This document shows positions 55,418 to 63,150 of a stretch of 64,000 bases of DNA, piece after piece (position 1 is the stretch's first letter; each line of letters opens with the position of its first letter). The notes beneath the pieces were generated by a model. It saw only the letters and a list, made by a program, of their open reading frames with translations. It made no database searches and was not told the origin of the DNA. Origin of the DNA: Algibacillus agarilyticus (GTDB taxonomy: Bacteria; Pseudomonadota; Gammaproteobacteria; Enterobacterales; Alteromonadaceae); NCBI RefSeq assembly GCF_003286125.1, contig NZ_QMED01000009.1:1-64000 (forward strand). The letters are read 5' to 3'. The translations under genes and the position numbers were made by a program.

Positions 55418-57574
55418 ATGCCTCTCATGATTAATGAACCCGACATCACTCACATCTTACTTGTAGATGATGAGCCCGAAGTGCTTAATGCGTTAAGACG
55501 CTTATTTAGAGGGAAAAATTACCAAGTGTATTTGGCTAATTCAGGTGCTGAGGGTATCGATGTTTTACGCGAAAATACCATCGATATTGTTATTTCAGAT
55601 GTGCGCATGCCCAAAATGAGTGGCACCGATTTTTTAAAAACCGTTTTTACTGAATGGCCCGAAGTCAAACGTATTGTATTGACCGGACATGCCGATTTTA
55701 GTGAAACACTTAAATTGGTCAATGATTGCCAATTGTTTCGTTATTTTCACAAACCATGGCAAAAAGATGACTTAAAAGCTGCAGTTGATCAGGCCGCAGA
55801 GCAAAGACGCTTATACAAAGAAAATATCGCACTACAAGCTTTAACTCAAAAGCAAAATGCACAATTACAAAAACTAAATCAAATGTTGGATGAAAAAGTA
55901 AAAAAAAGCACCAGTGAATTACAGATAACAACCGAAAAGTTAAATGATGAATTGTTAATTGAAAAGCAATTACGCCAAGCAAGGATAGAAGCCGATGAAG
56001 CAAATGAAGCGAAGAGTCGGTTTTTAGCCACGATGAGTCATGAAATTCGTTCTCCTCTTAATGCCATACTGGTGATGAACAACTTATTGCTTGAATCAAC
56101 ATTGAATGATGAGCAAAAAGAACATGCAAAATTAGCTCATCATGCAGGGCAAATTTTATTATCCTTAATTAACGATATTCTTGATTTTAGTAAAATTGAA
56201 TCAGGTGAATTAAGTTTACATAATCAATGGTTTAATTTAAAAAACCTCGCCAACACTACGCACAAGATTTTATCAAGCCAAGCCGATATTAAAGGCATTG
56301 AATTCAAATTAAACCTTGATGATAATATAAATGGGTTATTTCATGCTGATGAGATAAGACTTAAACAAATATTAATTAACATGCTAAGCAATGCAATAAA
56401 ATTTACTGAATCTGGTCATGTTGCACTCAATATATATAAAGAAGCGCCTAACTCATTATTGGTTATTCAAATTGAGGATAGCGGCATTGGTATTCCGCTG
56501 AAGCAACAAAATCGTATTTTTAGTGAATTTGTTCAAGTGGAAGACGACGCCAATAGACGATTTGGTGGTACAGGCCTTGGGCTCTCTATTGTTAAGCAGC
56601 TTGTCATAAAAATGGGAGGGGCTATAAAATTAATAAGCACACCAGGTATAGGCTCTACCTTTACGGTTACCCTACCTTTACCTCATAAAATCAGTACGGA
56701 AGAACACATAAATCCAGTAAAAGAAAAAGCCAAACTTTTAGACCAATACCATAATAAATCATCTATTTTATTAGTCGAAGATAGTCCGGCAAATGTCGCT
56801 GTGATACAAGCGTTGTTAAAAAAATATAATTTGGATATTACGATCGCTAATAACGGTCGAAAAGCCATAGAAGAATGCGTTAAGAAAACATTTGATATTA
56901 TATTGATGGATCTTTCTATGCCCGTCATGGATGGATTAGAAGCTACCCGTATAATCAGACATAAGGCAGGTTTAAATCAAAACACCCCTATCATTGCGAT
57001 GACGGCTAATGCGTTTATTGAAGATAAAATAAAGTGCTTTGAAGTGGGTATGAATGAGTATATTAGCAAACCTATTGATACCAATGTTTTTTTCAAAAGC
57101 TTAAATACGTGGTTAAGCAACAGCAAAATAACGACGCCAAACCAGCCCAAATCAGAAAGACCATTGTCAGGTAATTCAAATACGGAAGCCTGTGCTATAT
57201 CGGAGGTAAATCATGAAGATGTACTCTTAGATACCACCACAATAAATAGACTGATCCAAGACGTAACACTTGATGCGACATTAACTATATTTGATTTATA
57301 TACAACCGAAACACAGAGCCGCATTGAATTAATGCAATCGCTTTTAACAGATAAAGATTGGTCAAGCATTCAAAACGAAGCACATGCACTAAAAAGTAGC
57401 TCTGGCAGTTTTGGTTTAACTAAATTGCAATCAACAGCTAAAAGCATTGAACTGGGCAACACCGAGACGAATGGTCAAAAAATAATTAACCAAGTACAAG
57501 CCCTTTCAAGTATCTATAACGACTCAATCACAGCCATAAAGACTCATTTTTTGACCTTAAAAACGGCAGGTTAA
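55418..57574 (+). CDS. sypF: Hybrid histidine kinase REC-HK-REC-Hpt, SypF-like
   Basis: This 718-residue soluble hybrid kinase has a receiver (about 12-130, Asp in IVISDVRMP), a coiled coil (135-195), a HisKA domain with His208 in MSHEIRSPLNA, and an ATPase (DEIRLKQILINML, IEDSGIGIP, FGGTGLGLSIV). A second receiver (about 447-565, Asp in IILMDLSMPVMDG) and an Hpt domain with His656 in EAHALKSSSGSFG follow. This is the full set for an internal phosphorelay to the sigma-54 activator SypG. The N-terminal receiver in place of membrane sensor segments means the input is another kinase. sypF precedes sypE here, the reverse of V. fischeri. Confidence 0.9.
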   Translation: MPLMINEPDITHILLVDDEPEVLNALRRLFRGKNYQVYLANSGAEGIDVLRENTIDIVISDVRMPKMSGTDFLKTVFTEWPEVKRIVLTGHADFSETLKLVNDCQLFRYFHKPWQKDDLKAAVDQAAEQRRLYKENIALQALTQKQNAQLQKLNQMLDEKVKKSTSELQITTEKLNDELLIEKQLRQARIEADEANEAKSRFLATMSHEIRSPLNAILVMNNLLLESTLNDEQKEHAKLAHHAGQILLSLINDILDFSKIESGELSLHNQWFNLKNLANTTHKILSSQADIKGIEFKLNLDDNINGLFHADEIRLKQILINMLSNAIKFTESGHVALNIYKEAPNSLLVIQIEDSGIGIPLKQQNRIFSEFVQVEDDANRRFGGTGLGLSIVKQLVIKMGGAIKLISTPGIGSTFTVTLPLPHKISTEEHINPVKEKAKLLDQYHNKSSILLVEDSPANVAVIQALLKKYNLDITIANNGRKAIEECVKKTFDIILMDLSMPVMDGLEATRIIRHKAGLNQNTPIIAMTANAFIEDKIKCFEVGMNEYISKPIDTNVFFKSLNTWLSNSKITTPNQPKSERPLSGNSNTEACAISEVNHEDVLLDTTTINRLIQDVTLDATLTIFDLYTTETQSRIELMQSLLTDKDWSSIQNEAHALKSSSGSFGLTKLQSTAKSIELGNTETNGQKIINQVQALSSIYNDSITAIKTHFLTLKTAG

Positions 57575-57579
57575 TCATT

Positions 57580-59133
57580 ATGTTTAAACATCAAGCGCTA
57601 CTCAATGTAAAAAGATCAAGCGAACTCAATAATGTAGCCGCTATGAGAAAAATTTTAGCTAAAACATTATTGATGCTAAAAATTGATAATCGTTTGAAAA
57701 ATAAAATGCTCTTAGCTTTCACAGAAGCCGCAAATAATGTAGTTGAGCATGGTAAACCCGCCGCAACCTATATTCAATTACAGCTATTTCGTTTACCCGA
57801 GTATTGGCAATTATCGATAAATGATGACAGTGACTTTTTTGACAATAAAAAACAGACCAAAGACATGACACACATAGAAGCGAACGCGGAAGGTGGTCGA
57901 GGTTTGGCACTTATTCAATCGCTTTGTTATGAGCAACAATATGATAAAAAACTTAATCATAACCAACTTAATTTATTTTGGTTAAAACAAAATATTTCAA
58001 AACCTTGCGTACTCATCGTTGAAGACGAGATTATTCAACGTAAATTAATTTTAGCTTTTTTAGGTGATGAATATACGATCTTAGAAGCCAACAACGGCCA
58101 AGAAGCATTAAAAATAATACAACAACAAAAAATAGATTTAGTGATTGCAGACATACAAATGCCGGTGATGAATGGCGTCTCGTTATTAGAACATTTAAAT
58201 GAAGATGAAGAACAATCATTAGTCCCTTTTATTTTTTTAACCGGTTCCGAAGATCAGGATATATTGGACCGAATAAATTATTTAGGCATCGACTCTCTTT
58301 TACATAAACCGATTAGCAAACTGCAATTACAACGTTGTGTTAAACAAGTACAAGCCAGACACCAACAATTAACAATGAAATTAAATGCTCAAGTTGATAA
58401 AAACTTAGCCGCATTATTAAAACCCAATGTACCTTCAACAATAAATCAATACCAACTTGTTCATAAGCAATTTAACGCTAAAGGCGGTGGAGGTGATTTT
58501 TTACTTTGTCAGCTTTTACCTAATAACCAGGGGGCGATAATTGTGATAGGTGATTTAATGGGACATGACAGTACCTCTAAATTTTTTGCACATACTTATG
58601 TTAGTTATATTAGAGGCCTATTAATCAGTAGCCTAGAAGGATTATCAAACCATAACCAATACGATATAAGTGAGTTAATGACGCGTATAAATCGGTTTTC
58701 TATTATTGATAACCTCGCGTCTCAAACGTTAATGACTTGCCAAATCATCAAATTATCAGCCGACACCTCCGCAGATAATATAGAAATAGTCAGTGCGGGG
58801 CACCCTGCCCCTTTCATCGTAAACGCGCAGAATTCATTGGTACAAATAAACAGTCAAGGTATGGCTTTAGGCATTGTAGATGACGTGACTTATCCTAAAG
58901 AGACCATTAATTTACAGGAAGGAGAAAGGCTAATTCTATATACCGATGGATTATTTGAATCAGTCAATGATATAAAAAACATACCTACGTTGGTAACTAA
59001 TGTGCAAAAAGCCATGATCAAAAGCTATAAAAAACCACTTACAACAGCAATTGATCAAATAATTCAATCATTTAGTTCAATTGCGGGCTTGCCAGTAAAG
59101 GATGACACGCTATTATTAATAATAGGTCGATAA
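57580..59133 (+). CDS. sypE: RsbW-REC-PP2C regulator, SypE-like
   Basis: This 517-residue protein has three parts. An N-terminal serine kinase-like ATPase of RsbW type (about 15-135) contains AFTEAANNVVEHGKP and GGRGLALIQSL. A receiver (about 145-265) has its Asp in VIADIQMPVMNG. A C-terminal PP2C/SpoIIE phosphatase (about 300-515) contains GGGGDFLL, IGDLMGHDS, ILYTDGLFES and the final KDDTLLLIIG. This is the exact architecture of V. fischeri SypE, which phosphorylates and dephosphorylates SypA. The kinase-type and phosphatase-type motifs look intact, so both activities should be possible. Its proper target is the STAS protein at the head of the operon. Confidence 0.92.
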   Translation: MFKHQALLNVKRSSELNNVAAMRKILAKTLLMLKIDNRLKNKMLLAFTEAANNVVEHGKPAATYIQLQLFRLPEYWQLSINDDSDFFDNKKQTKDMTHIEANAEGGRGLALIQSLCYEQQYDKKLNHNQLNLFWLKQNISKPCVLIVEDEIIQRKLILAFLGDEYTILEANNGQEALKIIQQQKIDLVIADIQMPVMNGVSLLEHLNEDEEQSLVPFIFLTGSEDQDILDRINYLGIDSLLHKPISKLQLQRCVKQVQARHQQLTMKLNAQVDKNLAALLKPNVPSTINQYQLVHKQFNAKGGGGDFLLCQLLPNNQGAIIVIGDLMGHDSTSKFFAHTYVSYIRGLLISSLEGLSNHNQYDISELMTRINRFSIIDNLASQTLMTCQIIKLSADTSADNIEIVSAGHPAPFIVNAQNSLVQINSQGMALGIVDDVTYPKETINLQEGERLILYTDGLFESVNDIKNIPTLVTNVQKAMIKSYKKPLTTAIDQIIQSFSSIAGLPVKDDTLLLIIGR

Positions 59134-59222
59134 AACCAAGCGGTGATAATTTATATTATCTAAGCTAAATCGCATTCTTAACACACCCTATTTTATCTAA
59201 CGCATATAGAGCAATAAACGTA

Positions 59223-60662
59223 ATGCAAAAAAGACCTTTTGTTCTGCTAGTTGAAGATACAACAACATTAGCAGCCATCTATAAAGAATATTTAAAAAAA
59301 GAACCCATCGAGCTTAAGCATGTAGCAACCGGTCAAGCCGCAATTGATGCGATAAAAGCGCATACGCCACAAGTCGTTTTACTCGACCTGAAGCTGCCCG
59401 ATATGACCGGGCAAGCAGTACTTAATTGGATAAAAACTGAAGGTTACCCTTGTTCTGTCATTGTCATTACAGCCCATAGTACCTTAGATATTGCAATTAA
59501 TGTGATGCGTGATGGGGCCATTGATTTTATAGAAAAACCATTTGATGCAAGCCGGTTAATAACAACATTACGGAATACAATAGAACGTTATAGATTAGAA
59601 AATATTGTCGAAGAATTTAAATCTAATTTTTCAAGAGATAAGTACCATGGTTTTATCGGTAGTAGCCTGCCAATGATAGCAGTTTACCGTATTATAGATG
59701 CAGCTGCGCCAAGTAAAGCATCAATATTTATCACGGGTGAAAGTGGGACAGGTAAAGAAGTTTGCGCAGAAGCCATCCATAAACAAGGTCCTCGTAAAGC
59801 CGCGGCTTTTATCCCGTTAAACTGTGCTGCGATCCCCAAAGATTTAATGGAAAGTGAAATTTTTGGTCATGTAAAAGGCGCATTTACCGGTGCAGCGGCC
59901 GAAAGAAAAGGCGCTGCCGAATTAGCCGATGGCGGCACATTATTTTTAGATGAAATAGGCGAAATGGATTTAGACTTACAATCAAAGTTATTGCGCTTTA
60001 TTCAAACCGGTACATTTCAAAAGGTCGGCTCAAGCAAATTACAAAAAGTAGACGTTAGGTTTGTAAGTGCGACAAATCGCGACCCTTTAATTGAAGTCAC
60101 AGAAGGTAGATTTAGAGAAGATCTTTATTATCGCTTACATGTCGTACCGATTCATTTACCACCATTACGAGAACGAGATAAAGATATTATCAAAATCGCG
60201 TCTCAATTTTTAAAGCTGTATTCAAAAGAAGAAAATAAACCGTTCAAACAGTTCTCTCCCGAGGTAGAAGTTATTTTAAATAGCTTTGATTGGCCGGGCA
60301 ATATACGTCAATTACAAAATGTAATACGCAATATCGTGGTACTGCACAATGACACTAAAGTTCAAACTCAGCATTTACCGCCACCACTCGATAATAACTT
60401 AGCTAAAATTCAGGTAAAACAAAATCCACCAACACCATCAAATGAAATAGTGGCGGAGCATCTCAACCCTGTTATACCTGAAATAACATCTCAAACTGTT
60501 CAGCATGAAGGTATTAGGCCCTTAGCAATTGTCGAAAAAGAAATAATCGAAAATGCTATTGAATATTGCTCGGGTAATATACCTAAAGCAGCCGCATTGC
60601 TTGAAGTTAGCCCGTCAACGATATACAGAAAAAAACAATCTTGGGAAGATGCAGGTCTTTAA
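59223..60662 (+). CDS. sypG: Sigma-54-dependent response regulator, SypG-like
   Basis: This 479-residue NtrC-class activator has a receiver with Asp55 (VVLLDLKLPDMTG), an AAA+ domain with Walker A GESGTGKE (172-179), the sigma-54 contact GAFTGA, Walker B GGTLFLDEIGEM and a C-terminal Fis-type helix-turn-helix (about 440-478, IPKAAALLEVSPSTIYRKKQ). It is the expected endpoint of the SypF phosphorelay and the best candidate for the activator of the six sigma-54 promoters in this window. It lies 89 bp after sypE, so it may share that transcript. The conserved proline-rich spacer before the HTH (about 395-430) is unstructured. Confidence 0.93.
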   Translation: MQKRPFVLLVEDTTTLAAIYKEYLKKEPIELKHVATGQAAIDAIKAHTPQVVLLDLKLPDMTGQAVLNWIKTEGYPCSVIVITAHSTLDIAINVMRDGAIDFIEKPFDASRLITTLRNTIERYRLENIVEEFKSNFSRDKYHGFIGSSLPMIAVYRIIDAAAPSKASIFITGESGTGKEVCAEAIHKQGPRKAAAFIPLNCAAIPKDLMESEIFGHVKGAFTGAAAERKGAAELADGGTLFLDEIGEMDLDLQSKLLRFIQTGTFQKVGSSKLQKVDVRFVSATNRDPLIEVTEGRFREDLYYRLHVVPIHLPPLRERDKDIIKIASQFLKLYSKEENKPFKQFSPEVEVILNSFDWPGNIRQLQNVIRNIVVLHNDTKVQTQHLPPPLDNNLAKIQVKQNPPTPSNEIVAEHLNPVIPEITSQTVQHEGIRPLAIVEKEIIENAIEYCSGNIPKAAALLEVSPSTIYRKKQSWEDAGL

Positions 60663-60679
60663 TAAACCACTCTTTACAG

Positions 60680-60712
60680 GCCGCCTTGGAAAACCTATTG
60701 TTCAAAGGCGGC
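60680..60712. terminator. GC-rich hairpin between sypG and the epimerase gene
   Basis: GCCGCCTT and AAGGCGGC arms (one mismatched base inside) enclose a loop of about 16 bases between two convergent genes. No T run follows on the plus strand. Confidence 0.4.
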
Positions 60713-60726
60713 AATACACTATGCCC

Positions 60727-61686
60727 TTAAGATGATTGAATATAACTCAATTTTTTCAAATTATTATTCATTGGTGATAGTGTTGAAAAAATCGTAAATA
60801 GCCCTTCAAGTAGCGTAATAGAGGGTTTAAAATTTAACAGTTGTCGGCTCAAACCATTGTCTCCCACACTCAGGTATTGCGCTTTATTTTCAATATTGTG
60901 CAAATCAACCCCGTTTTTAATACTCAGTACATTAAAAATACTTTTAACTAATTGAGACGTTGTGATCGGTTGACCTGAACACAAATTAATCACGTAAGGA
61001 AAGACCCCCCTATTTTTCATCGCTGAAACAAAACCTAATACAACATCATTAATATGAACAAAATCATGAACTGAATCAGCACAACTTTTAATTAATATTT
61101 TATCATTTTCATAAATAGGTTTATTTAACTGACTCACGATTTGAGAAATCAGTGCATTTTGCATGGTTTGCTGACCATATACTTCGAATAACCTTAAACC
61201 CACAATAGACGTTTTGTGCCGTAAAGTCGCAATGCGTGCAAAATTCTCGATTGATAACATAGTCGCGCCTAACTCAGATATAGGTTGTGTTATAGATTTT
61301 TCAGTAAAAGGGTAATCAGCATTATGTCCGTAAACTTCTGATGATGATGCATAAACAACAGGAACATTTTGCTCGCTTGCTGCATTAAAAACAGTCATTG
61401 CCGCCGATAAGTTATGTAAATTAATTTGTGTTATATGATGTTTATTGTGGGTAGATAGCGGCTTTGCGGCTAAATGAAAACAGCCATCTATACCGAGCAT
61501 GGCATCTGAAACTGATTTTAGTTCGGCTGCATCTGCAAGAATAAATTTACAACTCGCAGGCAGATGTTTATGTCTACCTGATGATAAGTCATCCAATACG
61601 CTCACTTCATGACCTAATATCAATAAATGTTTAACTAAATTAAGTCCGATGTACCCACACCCCCCAGTAACCAAATATTTTGCCAT
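60727..61686 (-). CDS. NAD-dependent epimerase/dehydratase-fold protein lacking the YxxxK pair
   Basis: This 319-residue extended SDR protein has the cofactor loop TGGCGYIG (7-14), the acidic D/D after VSVL (LDDLSSG) and the YASSSEVYG strand. The place of the catalytic YxxxK reads LGATM, so Tyr is Leu139 and Lys is Met143, while flanking family residues (SENFARI-type helix, GLRLFEVYG) are kept. It probably binds NAD and a nucleotide sugar but lacks ordinary epimerase chemistry. It is divergent from the SypH-like glycosyltransferase and has its own sigma-54 promoter; GAGG precedes the ATG. The nearest functional guess is a sugar-binding or regulatory role in the polymer pathway. Confidence 0.85.
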   Translation of the reverse strand: MAKYLVTGGCGYIGLNLVKHLLILGHEVSVLDDLSSGRHKHLPASCKFILADAAELKSVSDAMLGIDGCFHLAAKPLSTHNKHHITQINLHNLSAAMTVFNAASEQNVPVVYASSSEVYGHNADYPFTEKSITQPISELGATMLSIENFARIATLRHKTSIVGLRLFEVYGQQTMQNALISQIVSQLNKPIYENDKILIKSCADSVHDFVHINDVVLGFVSAMKNRGVFPYVINLCSGQPITTSQLVKSIFNVLSIKNGVDLHNIENKAQYLSVGDNGLSRQLLNFKPSITLLEGLFTIFSTLSPMNNNLKKLSYIQSS

Positions 61687-61719
61687 TTTAAAATCCTCAT
61701 TTGAATATATTTTGGTTAT

Positions 61720-61735
61720 TGCAACCCATACGCCA
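61720..61735 (-). promoter_or_regulatory. Sigma-54 promoter of the epimerase-like gene
   Basis: On the minus strand TGG, then CGTATGGGTT, then GCA gives GG-N10-GC with a strong GGGTTGCA -12 half. It lies about 35 bp before the start codon and shares the upstream element at 61825-61855 with the divergent promoter. Confidence 0.7.
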
Positions 61736-61824
61736 ATAATTAAAAAAACATATAAAACAATAAGTTAAAACAAGAAAGACAATTTAAAATGCAAAAAAGG
61801 AATTATAACTATTATTTCAATCTC

Positions 61825-61855
61825 AAATTTGCAATTAACATTGCATTTCGCAATT
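61825..61855. promoter_or_regulatory. Shared activator site between two divergent sigma-54 promoters
   Basis: TTTGCAATT, then TTGCATTTCGCAATT, lie in a 300-bp divergent gap. The element is about 85 bp from the rightward -24 and about 95 bp from the leftward one, and could serve both. Confidence 0.5.
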
Positions 61856-61936
61856 ACTGAAACAGATAAATAATAGTCAACAAAGAATATAAAATAAAAA
61901 ACTTATAAAACAATAAGATACATTTAAATTAAATAT

Positions 61937-61952
61937 CGGCCTTTATTTTGCA
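61937..61952 (+). promoter_or_regulatory. Sigma-54 promoter of the SypH-like gene
   Basis: CGG, then CCTTTATTTT, then GCA gives GG-N10-GC with a near-consensus TTTTGCA -12 half. It lies 35 bp before the ATG at 61987. Confidence 0.75.
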
Positions 61953-61986
61953 ACTTAGCATTTATGATCAAATAGAGGTTTTTAAC

Positions 61987-63009
61987 ATGCATAATGATAA
62001 TGAAATTTGGCAAGTCGTTGATAGTCGTAACTTTGGTGGTATAGAAAGTCATATTTTACAGTTAAGTGATGGTTTACTTAAACAAGGTTATAAAACACGC
62101 GTGGTCTTTTTAAAAGATTATGGCTCTCATCCCATTTTACCGTCGTTAGATAAATGCAATATCCCTTATTTATTTTGTCGCGATGGCCAATCAACATTAA
62201 GACAACTCGTTGCAACTCATGCCCCTGCTTTGCTGCACACTCATGGATACAAGGCTGGAATTATTAGCCGTTTGATTGGGAAGATGACAAAAACCCCAGT
62301 TGTCAGCACATATCATGCAGGTGAATCGCCTAAAGGAAAAGTGAGAATTTATGATTGGTTTGATCGATATACGGCTTTTATTGCTGACCAACGTTTAGTA
62401 GTCAGTGAGCAAATTCAACACAAACTCCCCGTTAAAAGCGAAATAGTTAAGAACTTTATTGATGTGAATGGTTTAACGCAAAGTAAGGGTAATGAAATCG
62501 CTTTTGTAGGGCGTTTAAGCCATGAAAAAGGCATTCACCATTTACTCAACTTATGTGAATGTTTACCGCATATAACGATTCATTGTTACGGCGATGGCCC
62601 TGAAATGCCTAAATTGCAGGCTGATTCACCAAGTAATCTAAAAATTCATGGACAACAAAATGATATGGCAACGGTATGGCCGAAGATAGGTTTACTGCTG
62701 ATACCATCTTTATATGAAGGTATGCCAATGGTTGCACTTGAAGCAATGGGAAGAGGGATCCCCGTTGTAGCGAGTAAAGTTGGCGGTTTGCCCAGTTTAA
62801 TTAATCATGGCATTAACGGTTGGTTAAAAGAGGCTGGAGATATAGAAGGCTTTGCAAATTGCATAAAAGTTTGGTTATCAATATCAGATGAAATAAAAAA
62901 TGAGCTAAGTGCCGATGCTAAGGAAACAATCCATTGTCATTACTCTATTGAAGCATCCATACCACACCTTATTAATCGATATTCACAAATAGTCAAAGGA
63001 GCGTCATAA
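61987..63009 (+). CDS. GT4 glycosyltransferase, SypH-like
   Basis: This 340-residue GT-B glycosyltransferase has the N-terminal VDSRNFGGIESHILQLSDG loop and the donor domain with IAFVGRLSHEKGIHHLLNLC, IHCYGDGPEM and EGMPMVALEAMGRGIPVVAS (E-x7-E). The real start is the ATG at 61987, with AGAGG 10 bases upstream; the open frame extends to a TTG at 61948 that overlaps the promoter. It lies after sypG as sypH does in V. fischeri. Its own sigma-54 promoter, rather than read-through, drives it. Confidence 0.87.
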   Translation: MHNDNEIWQVVDSRNFGGIESHILQLSDGLLKQGYKTRVVFLKDYGSHPILPSLDKCNIPYLFCRDGQSTLRQLVATHAPALLHTHGYKAGIISRLIGKMTKTPVVSTYHAGESPKGKVRIYDWFDRYTAFIADQRLVVSEQIQHKLPVKSEIVKNFIDVNGLTQSKGNEIAFVGRLSHEKGIHHLLNLCECLPHITIHCYGDGPEMPKLQADSPSNLKIHGQQNDMATVWPKIGLLLIPSLYEGMPMVALEAMGRGIPVVASKVGGLPSLINHGINGWLKEAGDIEGFANCIKVWLSISDEIKNELSADAKETIHCHYSIEASIPHLINRYSQIVKGAS

Positions 63010-63030
63010 AAATTATTGATTCCCATAATC

Positions 63031-63043
63031 ATTCGCAATTTGC
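63031..63043 (+). promoter_or_regulatory. Candidate activator site upstream of the last glycosyltransferase
   Basis: ATTCGCAATTTGC reads on the other strand GCAAATTGCGAAT, nearly the same as GCATATTGCGAAT upstream of sypA (12 of 13). It lies about 60 bp before the -24 element. Confidence 0.5.
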
Positions 63044-63095
63044 TAAAAGTAGAAACACTCATAAATAAAACATTAAAAATCAACAAGATAAAGTT

Positions 63096-63111
63096 AGGCA
63101 CACTTGTTGCT
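63096..63111 (+). promoter_or_regulatory. Sigma-54 promoter of the SypI-like gene
   Basis: AGG, then CACACTTGTT, then GCT gives GG-N10-GC with close matches to GGCAC and TTGC(T/A) in both halves. It lies 40 bp before the ATG at 63151. Confidence 0.75.
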
Positions 63112-63150
63112 CTATTAGTAATTAATACATTTATAAAGGGTAACGAAATT

